This document shows positions 1 through 6,349 of a stretch of 15,120 bases of DNA, piece by piece. The position numbers were made by a program, and so were the translations under genes. The DNA comes from GCA-2717185 sp047517345 (GTDB lineage: Bacteria; Pseudomonadota; Alphaproteobacteria; UBA8366; GCA-2717185). The DNA lies in assembly GCA_047517345.1 (NCBI GenBank), contig JAKZTB010000361.1, positions 1 through 15,120 of the forward strand, given 5' to 3'. How positions within the stretch are numbered: the first letter of the stretch is position 1; each line of letters opens with the position of its first letter. The notes under the pieces were generated by a model, which saw only the letters and a list, made by a program, of their open reading frames with translations, searched no databases and was not told the origin of the DNA.

Positions 1-2
1 GG

Positions 3-89
3 GCATGGAAGGCCCTGATCAGCGCAACCGACACACCGGCCAACGACAACATCAGTCCACGTGCAGCAGCCATGGCAATCGCTGCCTGA
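3..89 (+). CDS. C-terminal end of an unidentified upstream gene (partial)
   Basis: An open frame enters from the left edge and stops at TGA 87-89, giving 28 visible residues that begin AWKALISATDTPANDN and end AAAMAIAA. The composition reads like ordinary protein: an alanine-rich end and a PANDN run often seen near C-termini of alphaproteobacterial proteins. The overlapping frame of the next gene looks less protein-like over this stretch. Too little is visible to name a family. Since the next gene carries an OmpA-like domain, the missing gene could be a MotA/TolQ/ExbB-type channel protein, but that is only a guess from common pairings. Confidence 0.35.
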   Translation, partial: AWKALISATDTPANDNISPRAAAMAIAA

Positions 90-121
90 ACTCAACGAAC
101 CAAGCCGCAGACATCACTGCC

Positions 122-916
122 ATGCGAGACTCGCACCCGACCAGGCTCGAAGGCAACGAGATTGCGAAGCAACTATCCAACTTGGAAAAAATCTCGAAAG
201 TGCTTGAGTCGTGCCGTGGCGAAATTTGCCGTGGATCTGATGGCAGCGAAGCCGAGCTCAGGCGCATTGCCGAGAACTTGGAGCGCAGCATCTCTTTAGC
301 GGATAAGCGCACATATGAAGCGGCGAACGCTCTGTTGAACGGCCTTGCTTCTATCTCCGATGTTCTGGAATCCAGACTAGAGGCCCTGGAAACCCGACTG
401 GATGTCCAGGAAAAGCGCCCGCCCACGGTTCCAGTGGTGCCGGCGCACCATATCATTGGAAGGCCGAACGGATGCGAGCGCATCGGCAGCATTTCTTCTG
501 TGCGGTACAAATTCAACGAGACCAAGAAAAATTGGGCAGTCGAGGAGAAGTTGATCAAGAATGTGAATGCGGCATTCGGATCGCGAACAACGGACCCGCC
601 ACGGGACGGTTCGAATCAACAAGATTGGATCATCTTGGAAGGGCATACCGACCAGGAAGGTTCGGCGAGTGCCAATGCAAATATCTCGAAACTGCGAGCC
701 GAAGACGTTCGCGAGTTCTTGTCGCGACATCCCAAGGGACCGAAGTTAAATGTTACCATAATTAAAGTCGTCGGATTAGGTGGATTTACCCACCGACCGG
801 ACGCAGCCTTTCTTGGCGTAGCCCCGTCAGCGCTGTCGCAGGAACAGGTTCGCCAAGCGCGCGCCGATGACCGTCGGGTTGACATCGTCGACTGTCGGCG
901 GTCGCAAGAACCGTAA
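122..916 (+). CDS. Soluble coiled-coil protein with C-terminal OmpA-like domain
   Basis: About 264 residues if started at ATG 122. The frame is open back to the window edge, but codons before 122 encode a Gln/Asn/Arg-rich stretch that does not look like protein and overlaps the end of the upstream gene. I see no strong ribosome binding site, so the start is uncertain. Residues ~10-100 are charged and heptad-like (LESRLEALETRLDVQEKR), probably a coiled coil. Residues ~125-255 match the OmpA C-terminal peptidoglycan-binding fold: YKFNE strand, ILEGHTDQEGS with the conserved Asp at ~177, SKLRAEDVREFL with Arg at ~192, and ADDRRVDIV near the end. Most OmpA-domain proteins have a signal peptide, lipobox or N-terminal membrane helix; none is visible here. 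That leaves a cytoplasmic protein, a wrong or frameshifted N-terminus, or export by partnership with the upstream product. By eye its GC is lower than that of the genes to the right, which may indicate transfer. Confidence 0.65.
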   Translation: MRDSHPTRLEGNEIAKQLSNLEKISKVLESCRGEICRGSDGSEAELRRIAENLERSISLADKRTYEAANALLNGLASISDVLESRLEALETRLDVQEKRPPTVPVVPAHHIIGRPNGCERIGSISSVRYKFNETKKNWAVEEKLIKNVNAAFGSRTTDPPRDGSNQQDWIILEGHTDQEGSASANANISKLRAEDVREFLSRHPKGPKLNVTIIKVVGLGGFTHRPDAAFLGVAPSALSQEQVRQARADDRRVDIVDCRRSQEP

Positions 917-923
917 ATACCGC

Positions 924-1292
924 TTACGGATACCTACAGAAATCGATCATCAGGCAACCGGTGTCGCTGCGCACCGGGCCGTGCATGACGCCCGGCTTTC
1001 GCGCCGCGTAGGCGCCCGCCTTGACAGTCTTCTCGCCGTCGGTGCCGTCCTAGACAGTCATCTCGCCGTCTATGATGTAAATCTCTTCCCAATAGTCGTG
1101 CGCATGCGCTCCGGGTGTCTCCGAGCCGGGCGCCATGCGCAGGAGCCTCGTCCGGGTGCCGCGTTTCGCCTCGGTATCGAGTTCGTTCGAGAGGAGCTTC
1201 ACGGTGATCCCGTCGTTGCCGTCGCCGCGCGACTCGAAGCCGGACTCCAGGTCGATGGATTGGAAGAATTTGTTCTCGCGCGATCTGCTCAT
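924..1292 (-). pseudogene. Cupin-domain protein gene interrupted by an in-frame TAG
   Basis: Starts at ATG 1292, 7 bases after the stop of the dehydrogenase gene, so it is the last gene of the yej operon. The first 80 residues carry cupin motif 1 (GAHAHDYWEEIYIIDGEM, with metal-ligand candidates His63, His65 and Glu69/70). TAG at 1050-1052 then stops translation. The same frame continues for 41 more sense codons to TAA 924-926 and holds cupin motif 2 (AGAYAARKPGVMHGP), then RSDTGCLMIDFCRYP, a typical end for small ChrR-like cupins of about 120 residues. The 80-residue product would lack the second motif and its metal-binding His, so it should be inactive unless the stop is read through. TAG is a normal stop elsewhere in this window (dnaX, ybaB, hisN, nudC, yejE, yejF), which argues against general recoding. 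Its intact role is unknown; a sugar-acid or hydroxyacid role is conceivable from the neighbouring dehydrogenase. Sequencing error cannot be excluded. Confidence 0.75.
1011..1070 (-). repeat. Imperfect 30-bp tandem repeat inside the cupin gene
   Basis: Two adjacent 30-base units in coding sense (1070-1041 and 1040-1011) agree at 25 of 30 positions. They encode DGEMTV-stop-DGT and DGEKTVKAGA. The amber codon in the first unit aligns with AAG (Lys) in the second. This may be an old in-frame duplication of ten codons in the turn between the two cupin motifs, or chance similarity of two Gly/Asp turns. Confidence 0.5.
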
Positions 1293-1299
1293 GGAAATC

Positions 1300-2229
1300 T
1301 CAGTAACCCATTTCCCGGTTGACCGTGTTCAAGGGCGCTTCGCCTGCCTCGATCCGACGGATGTTGGCGACGACGTGCTCGATGCCGGAAATTTGCTGCG
1401 TCACGCTGGCGATATGCGGCGTCAAGGTGACATTCGGGTGCGTCCAGAACGGGCTGTCGGTTGGTAGCGGTTCGGTGCGGAAGACGTCGAGCGCCGCGCC
1501 GGCGAGCTGGCCGCTTTCCAGCGCCGCCAAGATATCGTCTTCCACCTGATGACCGCCGCGCCCGGCGTTGATCAGCCAGGCCCCGCGCGGCAGTTTCGCG
1601 AACAGGTCGCGGTTGAGGATGCTTTCGGTCTCGCGGGTTAGCGGCAACAGACAGACCAGGATTTCCGTGCGCGTGAGAAAATCGTCGAGTCCGTCGGCGC
1701 CGTGAAACGATTTCACCCCGTCGACCCGTTTGAGTGTCCGCGACCAGCAGGCGAGGTCGAAGTTGAGCGCGCGCAGCACCCGCGCCGAAGCCTGCCCCAG
1801 CACGCCGAAACCGAGGAAACCGACCTTGCGGCTCGGCGCGGTCGGGGCGATCAACTCGTGCCATATCCGGTCGCGCTGCTGCGCCTCCAAGGCCGGGCCC
1901 TCCCGGTGATAGCGCAACACGTGCATGGTGACATATTCGACCATGCCCTGGGTCAATTCCGGTTCGACCATGCGCACGATGGGCACCCCTTCCGGCAGGT
2001 CCGGGTCTTTCAGCAGATGGTCGACGCCGGCGCCGATCGAAAAGATGCATTTCAAATTGGGAAACTTGCGCAGTTCACCCGGCGGCGGCGCCCACACGAA
2101 AGCGTATTCGATATCGGCGATATTGCCGGGCGCCTTCCAGTCCCGGCATTCCCGTTCCGGCATCGCCTCGCGAAACACGTCGCTCCAGGAACGGGCATGT
2201 TCCAGATCGGGTTTGATGATCAGGGTCAT
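1300..2229 (-). CDS. ghrA: D-2-hydroxyacid dehydrogenase, GhrA-type glyoxylate/hydroxypyruvate reductase
   Basis: 309 residues, close to E. coli GhrA (about 312). The family reduces glyoxylate, hydroxypyruvate or related 2-oxoacids with NAD(P)H in the cytoplasm. The Rossmann motif GFLGFGVLG is at 137-145. WSRT follows the second strand at 162-165, a basic pattern usually linked with NADPH preference. The catalytic triad is in place: Arg224 in NAGRGGH, Glu253 in DVFRTEPLP, His272 in LTPHIAS. IGAGVDHLL (65-73) is the usual substrate-loop region, and the ending REMGY resembles the RARGY end of GhrA. A strong ribosome binding site, GGGGGAGG, sits about 6 bases before ATG. The gene lies 24 bases after yejF and 7 before the cupin, so it is probably co-transcribed with the transporter. 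The family is clear; the true substrate is not. Confidence 0.88.
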   Translation of the reverse strand: MTLIIKPDLEHARSWSDVFREAMPERECRDWKAPGNIADIEYAFVWAPPPGELRKFPNLKCIFSIGAGVDHLLKDPDLPEGVPIVRMVEPELTQGMVEYVTMHVLRYHREGPALEAQQRDRIWHELIAPTAPSRKVGFLGFGVLGQASARVLRALNFDLACWSRTLKRVDGVKSFHGADGLDDFLTRTEILVCLLPLTRETESILNRDLFAKLPRGAWLINAGRGGHQVEDDILAALESGQLAGAALDVFRTEPLPTDSPFWTHPNVTLTPHIASVTQQISGIEHVVANIRRIEAGEAPLNTVNREMGY

Positions 2230-2253
2230 TCTACGCCTCCCCCAGGTTGACGC

Positions 2254-3897
2254 CTACATGCGCACGACGCCGCTGGCGACCGCCTGCTCGTCGAATTCCA
2301 TGTCGAAAGCTGCGGCCATCAGCGCCTTGGTGTAAGGCTCGACCGGGTTCTCGAAAATCGTCTCGGTGGCGCCCTGCTCGACGACCTTGCCGTCCTTCAT
2401 GACGATGACTTGGTCCGCCAGCGCGCGAACGACTTTGAGATCGTGGCTGATAAACAAGTAGGCGAGCCCGTATTTTCGCTGCAGTTCACTCAACAGGTCG
2501 ACGATCTGCGCCTGCACCGACATATCGAGCGCCGAGGTGGGTTCGTCGAGCACGATGAAGCGCGGCCGGAGCACGATGGCGCGGGCGATGGCGACGCGCT
2601 GCCGCTGACCGCCCGAAAACTCGTGCGGATAGCGGAAACGGCTTTCCGGTTCCAGATCGACGTCGCGCAGGGCCTCGACAACTTGCGCGTCGCGCGCCGC
2701 CGCGTCGCCGTCGGGATCGTGTATCTTGAGACCTTCGGCGACGATTTCACCGATCGACATGCGTGGCGACAGCGAGCCGAAGGGATCTTGGAACACGACC
2801 TGCATCTGCCGCCGTAAAGGCCGCAGATCGGATACGGCAAGGCCCTGGATGTCCTGCCCCTCGAACCGGATATCGCCGGTCGACTGCTCGAGGCGAAGCA
2901 GCGCCATGCCCAGGGTCGTCTTGCCGGATCCGCTTTCGCCGACGACGCCGACCGTCTGTCCTTCCCGGACCCTCACCGTGATGCCGTCGACCGCGCGCAC
3001 GTGATCGACGGTACGGCGCAACAGCCCCTTCTTGATTGGAAACCAGACTTTCACGTCGTCGCCTTCGATGACCATCGGCGCGCCGGCCTCTGGCGCCGTT
3101 TTGGTCCCCTTGGGTTCGGCCGCGAGCAACCGTTGCGTATAGTCGTGCTGGGGTGCTGCAAACAGTTCAGCGGTGCCGCCGGTCTCGACGATTTCGCCGT
3201 CGCACATCACGCAGACGCGGTCGGAAATTTTGCGGACGATCCCAAGATCGTGGGTGATGAACAGCATCGCCATACCGAATTCGGCCTGCAGGTCCTTCAG
3301 CAGTTTCAGGATTTGCGCCTGAATGGTGACGTCGAGCGCCGTCGTGGGTTCGTCGGCGATCAGCAGGTCGGGTTCGTTGGCGAGCGCCATGGCGATCATG
3401 ACACGCTGCCGCTGCCCACCGGACAATTCGTGCGGATAGGCGGTGAGGCGTTGCTCCGCGTTGGCCAGCCCGACCAGCTGAAGCAGTTCCAGGACACGCA
3501 CCCGGGCAGCCGATTCCGACATGCCCTTGTGCAAGGTCAGGGTTTCCGAAATCTGTTTCTGCACCGTGTGCAACGGGTTGAGCGACGACATCGGCTCCTG
3601 GAAGATCATCGAAATCCGGTTGCCGCGGATGCTGCGCAGCGTGGCTTCGTTGGCGCCCACAACCTCGTCGCCCCGGAAACGGACCGACCCATTCGGGTGC
3701 CGCGCCACGGGATAGGGCAGCAACTGCAGCAACGATAAAGCGGTAACGGACTTCCCGGACCCCGACTCGCCGACCAGCGCCAGGGTTTCGCCTTCGCCGA
3801 TATCGAAGGAGATGTGGCGTACCGCCTCGACCGCCCCGTCGGGCACATCGAAGGTGACCGAAAGATCGTCGACCGAAAGGAGTTTGTCCGTTGCCAT
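2254..3897 (-). CDS. yejF: Peptide ABC importer, double ATP-binding protein YejF
   Basis: 547 residues, two complete ABC ATPase domains in one chain, as in the YejF group. Domain 1: Walker A GESGSGKS 43-50, Q-loop FQEP ~99-102, signature LSGGQ 158-162, Walker B LLIADEP 178-184, H-loop His216. Domain 2: Walker A GESGSGKT 320-327, Q-loop FQDP ~369-372, signature FSGGQ 427-431, Walker B IVLDEP 448-453, His485. All residues needed for hydrolysis are visible in both halves. The oligopeptide/dipeptide-type C-terminal extensions (HDYTQRLLAAEP and EPYTKALMAAAF) follow each domain. It sits on the cytoplasmic face and powers YejB and YejE. The gene follows yejE by 11 bases and precedes ghrA by 24. In enterobacteria YejABEF imports microcin C and peptides; that is family knowledge, not visible here. 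Confidence 0.95.
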   Translation of the reverse strand: MATDKLLSVDDLSVTFDVPDGAVEAVRHISFDIGEGETLALVGESGSGKSVTALSLLQLLPYPVARHPNGSVRFRGDEVVGANEATLRSIRGNRISMIFQEPMSSLNPLHTVQKQISETLTLHKGMSESAARVRVLELLQLVGLANAEQRLTAYPHELSGGQRQRVMIAMALANEPDLLIADEPTTALDVTIQAQILKLLKDLQAEFGMAMLFITHDLGIVRKISDRVCVMCDGEIVETGGTAELFAAPQHDYTQRLLAAEPKGTKTAPEAGAPMVIEGDDVKVWFPIKKGLLRRTVDHVRAVDGITVRVREGQTVGVVGESGSGKTTLGMALLRLEQSTGDIRFEGQDIQGLAVSDLRPLRRQMQVVFQDPFGSLSPRMSIGEIVAEGLKIHDPDGDAAARDAQVVEALRDVDLEPESRFRYPHEFSGGQRQRVAIARAIVLRPRFIVLDEPTSALDMSVQAQIVDLLSELQRKYGLAYLFISHDLKVVRALADQVIVMKDGKVVEQGATETIFENPVEPYTKALMAAAFDMEFDEQAVASGVVRM

Positions 3898-3908
3898 GCC
3901 GCCCTACC

Positions 3909-4973
3909 CTAGCGCTGCGCCTTGCGCGGGTCGAACGCGTCGCGCACAGCCTCGCCCACGAAGACCAGCAGCGTGAGCATTACGCTGATGATGATGAATC
4001 CGGCGATCCCGAGCCAGGGCGCCTGAAGATTGTCCTTGCCCTGTTTCAACAGCTCGCCGAGCGACGGCGAGCCCGGCGGCAGGCCGAAGCCGAGGAAATC
4101 GAGCGAGGTCAAGGTCACCAACGCACCCGACGTGATGAAGGGCAGGAAGGTCAGCGTCGCGACCATCGCATTGGGCAGCACGTGACGGAACATGATCTTG
4201 CGGTCGGACACACCGAGCGCACGCGCCGCCTTGACGTATTCGAAATTACGCGCCCGCAGCACTTCCGCCCGGACCAAACCGACCAGGGCGGTCCAGCTGA
4301 ACAGCAGCATCAAGCCGAGCAGCCACCAAAAACTCGGCGTTACGATACTGGCCAGGATAATCAGGATGAACAGCACCGGCATGCCCGACCATATTTCGAT
4401 CACCCTTTGCCCGAACAAATCGAGTAGCCCACCGAAATAGCCCTGCAGCGCGCCAACCGCGATCCCGACGATGGAACTGAGAATCGTCAAAATCAGGCCG
4501 AACGCGACCGAGATGCGAAAGCCGTAAATCATCCGCGCCACCACGTCGCGCGCCTGATCGTCGGTACCGAGCCAATTGCGCCCGGTCGGGACCGACGGTG
4601 CCGGAGCATCGAGGTCTGTGATGTTGGTGTCGTAACTGAAGCGGATCGGCGGCCACAATATCCAGCCCTTCTTCTCGATCAGTTCGACGACGAAGGGATC
4701 GGTGTAATCGGCCTCGGTCGGAAACTCGCCGCCGAATTCGGTCTCCGCATAGACGAACAGAACTGGCGCATACAGGCCACCGTCGAAATTGACCAAAATC
4801 GGCCGGTCGTTCGCAATCAACTCAGCGAACAACGACACGAAAAACAAGAAGAGGAAAAACCAAAGCGACCAGAAACCGCGCCGGTTGGCCTTGAAATTCT
4901 CGATCCGCCGCCGCGTCAACGGTCGTATCGAGAGCCCCATGAACCGGTCGTGTTTGATCGCAGCCTCCGTCAT
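3909..4973 (-). CDS. yejE: Peptide ABC importer, permease YejE
   Basis: 354 residues, an inner-membrane permease of the OppC/YejE group. There is one membrane helix near 34-53, then a long periplasmic stretch (about 54-145) with NWLGTDDQARDVVARMIYG, the entry motif of OppC-type permeases. Further helices lie near 154-176, 199-222, 222-235, 270-292 and 322-342. The EAA loop that docks on the ATPase is at about 245-268 (EYVKAARALGVSDRKIMFRH). Its ATG overlaps the yejB stop by four bases (ATGA), the usual sign of translational coupling between paired permeases. It forms the heterodimeric channel with YejB. Length and motifs agree with the family, and nothing appears missing. Confidence 0.95.
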   Translation of the reverse strand: MTEAAIKHDRFMGLSIRPLTRRRIENFKANRRGFWSLWFFLFLFFVSLFAELIANDRPILVNFDGGLYAPVLFVYAETEFGGEFPTEADYTDPFVVELIEKKGWILWPPIRFSYDTNITDLDAPAPSVPTGRNWLGTDDQARDVVARMIYGFRISVAFGLILTILSSIVGIAVGALQGYFGGLLDLFGQRVIEIWSGMPVLFILIILASIVTPSFWWLLGLMLLFSWTALVGLVRAEVLRARNFEYVKAARALGVSDRKIMFRHVLPNAMVATLTFLPFITSGALVTLTSLDFLGFGLPPGSPSLGELLKQGKDNLQAPWLGIAGFIIISVMLTLLVFVGEAVRDAFDPRKAQR

Positions 4974-6088
4974 GAGCGGCGGCTTTCGAAGTCGATCCGC
5001 GGATCGATCAGCATGTACATCACGTCGCTGACGATCCCCATGATCAAGCCCAACAGGGTGAAGAAGTACAGAGTGGCGAACATGATCGGATAGTCGCGGT
5101 TGATCACCGCCTCGAAGCCCAAAAGCCCGAGCCCGTCGAGCGAGAAAATAATTTCGATCAGCAGCGTGCTGGTGAACAGGATGCTGATGAAGGCAGAAGG
5201 GAAACCCGCGATGACGATCAGCATGGCGTTACGGAATACATGCCCGTAGAGGACGCGCCTTTCCGTCAGCCCCTTGGCCCGCGCCGTGACCACGAACTGC
5301 TTGTTGATCTCCTCGAGGAAGGAATTCTTGGTCAGCAGGGTCAAGGTCGCGAAGGAACCGATCAGCAACGCCGTCAGGGGCAGTGCCAAATGCCAGAAAT
5401 AGTCGACGACCTGCTCCAGAAACGAGAGATCTTCCCAATTGTCGGACGTCAGACCGCGCAGCGGGAACCGGTCGTAATACTGGCCGCCGGCGAACAGGAC
5501 GATCAGCAGGATGGCGAACAGGAAAGACGGTACGGCGTTGCCGACGATCACGATCATGCTGGACCAGACATCGAACTTGGAACCGTCGCGCACCGCTTTT
5601 CCGATCCCCAGCGGGATCGAGATCAGATAGACCAGCAATGTCGTCCACAGGCCCAACGAAATCGACACCGGCATCTTCTCCAGAACCAGATTGAAGACGG
5701 TTTCGTCGCGGAAATAGCTCCTGCCGAAATCGAAGGTGGCGTAATTGCCCAGCATCAGAAGGAAGCGCTCCAGCGGCGGCTTGTCGAAGCCGAACTGCTT
5801 CTCGATTTCGGCAATGAATTCGGGATCGAGCCCTTGTGCGCCCCGGTAGGTGCTTTCGCCGGTCTGCCCGCCGCCGACACCCGGGCGCGCGGGAGCGCCC
5901 CCGCCCACCTCCGCGCCCGCCTGCCCGCCGAGCCGTGCGGTCGCGCCCACAGCGGTGCCCTCGATCTCCGCCAGCAATTGCTCCACCGGTCCGCCCGGTG
6001 CGAACTGCACGATGACGAAATTGATCGTCATGATCGCGAACAGGGTCGGGACGACCAACAGCAATCGTCGGATGATATAGGGCAGCAT
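4970..6088 (-). CDS. yejB: Peptide ABC importer, permease YejB
   Basis: 372 residues, an OppB-type inner-membrane permease. The first helix is at ~8-29 after the start MLPYIIRRLL. A periplasmic region follows with a Gly/Ala-rich stretch at about 50-79 (GGQAGAEVGGGAPARPGVGG), then FGFDKPPLERFLLMLGNYA and FDFGRSYF, both typical of the family. Helices lie near 142-164, 176-200, 233-253, 290-312 and 335-360. The EAA loop is at ~265-287 (VVTARAKGLTERRVLYGH). The end overlaps yejE by four bases. The start is unusual: the MITE-like element ends 10 bases upstream, and the sequence before ATG shows no good Shine-Dalgarno motif. The original leader was therefore probably displaced, and expression may depend on the inserted sequence. 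Confidence 0.94.
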   Translation of the reverse strand: MLPYIIRRLLLVVPTLFAIMTINFVIVQFAPGGPVEQLLAEIEGTAVGATARLGGQAGAEVGGGAPARPGVGGGQTGESTYRGAQGLDPEFIAEIEKQFGFDKPPLERFLLMLGNYATFDFGRSYFRDETVFNLVLEKMPVSISLGLWTTLLVYLISIPLGIGKAVRDGSKFDVWSSMIVIVGNAVPSFLFAILLIVLFAGGQYYDRFPLRGLTSDNWEDLSFLEQVVDYFWHLALPLTALLIGSFATLTLLTKNSFLEEINKQFVVTARAKGLTERRVLYGHVFRNAMLIVIAGFPSAFISILFTSTLLIEIIFSLDGLGLLGFEAVINRDYPIMFATLYFFTLLGLIMGIVSDVMYMLIDPRIDFESRRS

Positions 6089-6096
6089 GGCGCGAC

Positions 6097-6347
6097 TAGG
6101 AGCCTGTCCGGGTAATGCTCGCGGTCTGCACCGACCGGAGAGGCGTGCATGTTGGAAGGGGGTGCGCCAGCGATGCCGGCGGCATCGTCAAGCACCCACG
6201 ACGCGGCATACGCGCCTCTTTGGTCGACCCGAAGGGCCGCGTTCGCAAGGGTTTGGGACGTCGTCCGGCGTCGCCGCGCGACACCGTCCTAACCCAAGAT
6301 CTTGAGAATGCGGTGCAGAGCATAAGCATTACTTGGGCAGACTCCTA
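6097..6347. mobile_element. MITE-like element with 34-bp inverted ends and TA flanks
   Basis: The 261-base gap between yejA and yejB holds an element bounded by imperfect inverted repeats. The left end is 6099-6132 (starts GGAGCCTGTCCGGGTAATGC), and the right end is 6312-6345 (reads GGAGTCTGCCCAAGTAATGC on the other strand). They agree at 26 of 34 positions, or 28 of 36 with the flanking TA at 6097-6098 and 6346-6347. The core is 247 bp and contains no credible gene. The interior folds too. One arm spans 6132-6226 (CGACC and AGAGGCG pair with CGCCTCT and GGTCG), enclosing GGGTGC/GCACCC and a CGATGCC-GGC-GGCATCG hairpin at 6160-6197. A second arm lies at 6249-6295. Together they suggest a Y- or cloverleaf-shaped structure on DNA or mRNA. 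A TA duplication fits IS630-type or some IS5-family transposases, so I infer a non-autonomous relative of one of these. Confidence 0.72.
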
Positions 6348-6349
6348 AC

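Noticed and set aside
3..916. A Zorya-type defence system at the left edge
   Set aside because: Only an OmpA-like domain is visible, without the N-terminal membrane helix of ZorB and with no channel or helicase gene in the window; kept only as a lead.
1050..1052. Amber codon as a pyrrolysine or other recoded site
   Set aside because: No cassette or downstream signal is visible, and TAG ends dnaX, ybaB, hisN, nudC, yejE and yejF in this same window.
1289..2050. 253-residue frame on the same strand as the dehydrogenase, in another register
   Set aside because: Extremely Arg-rich and without motifs; the dehydrogenase frame carries the Rossmann motif and the catalytic triad.
6096..6348. Small open frames inside the yejA-yejB gap (about 77 residues each)
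   Set aside because: They have no protein-like pattern and include the inverted repeat ends; the inverted-repeat structure explains the segment better.
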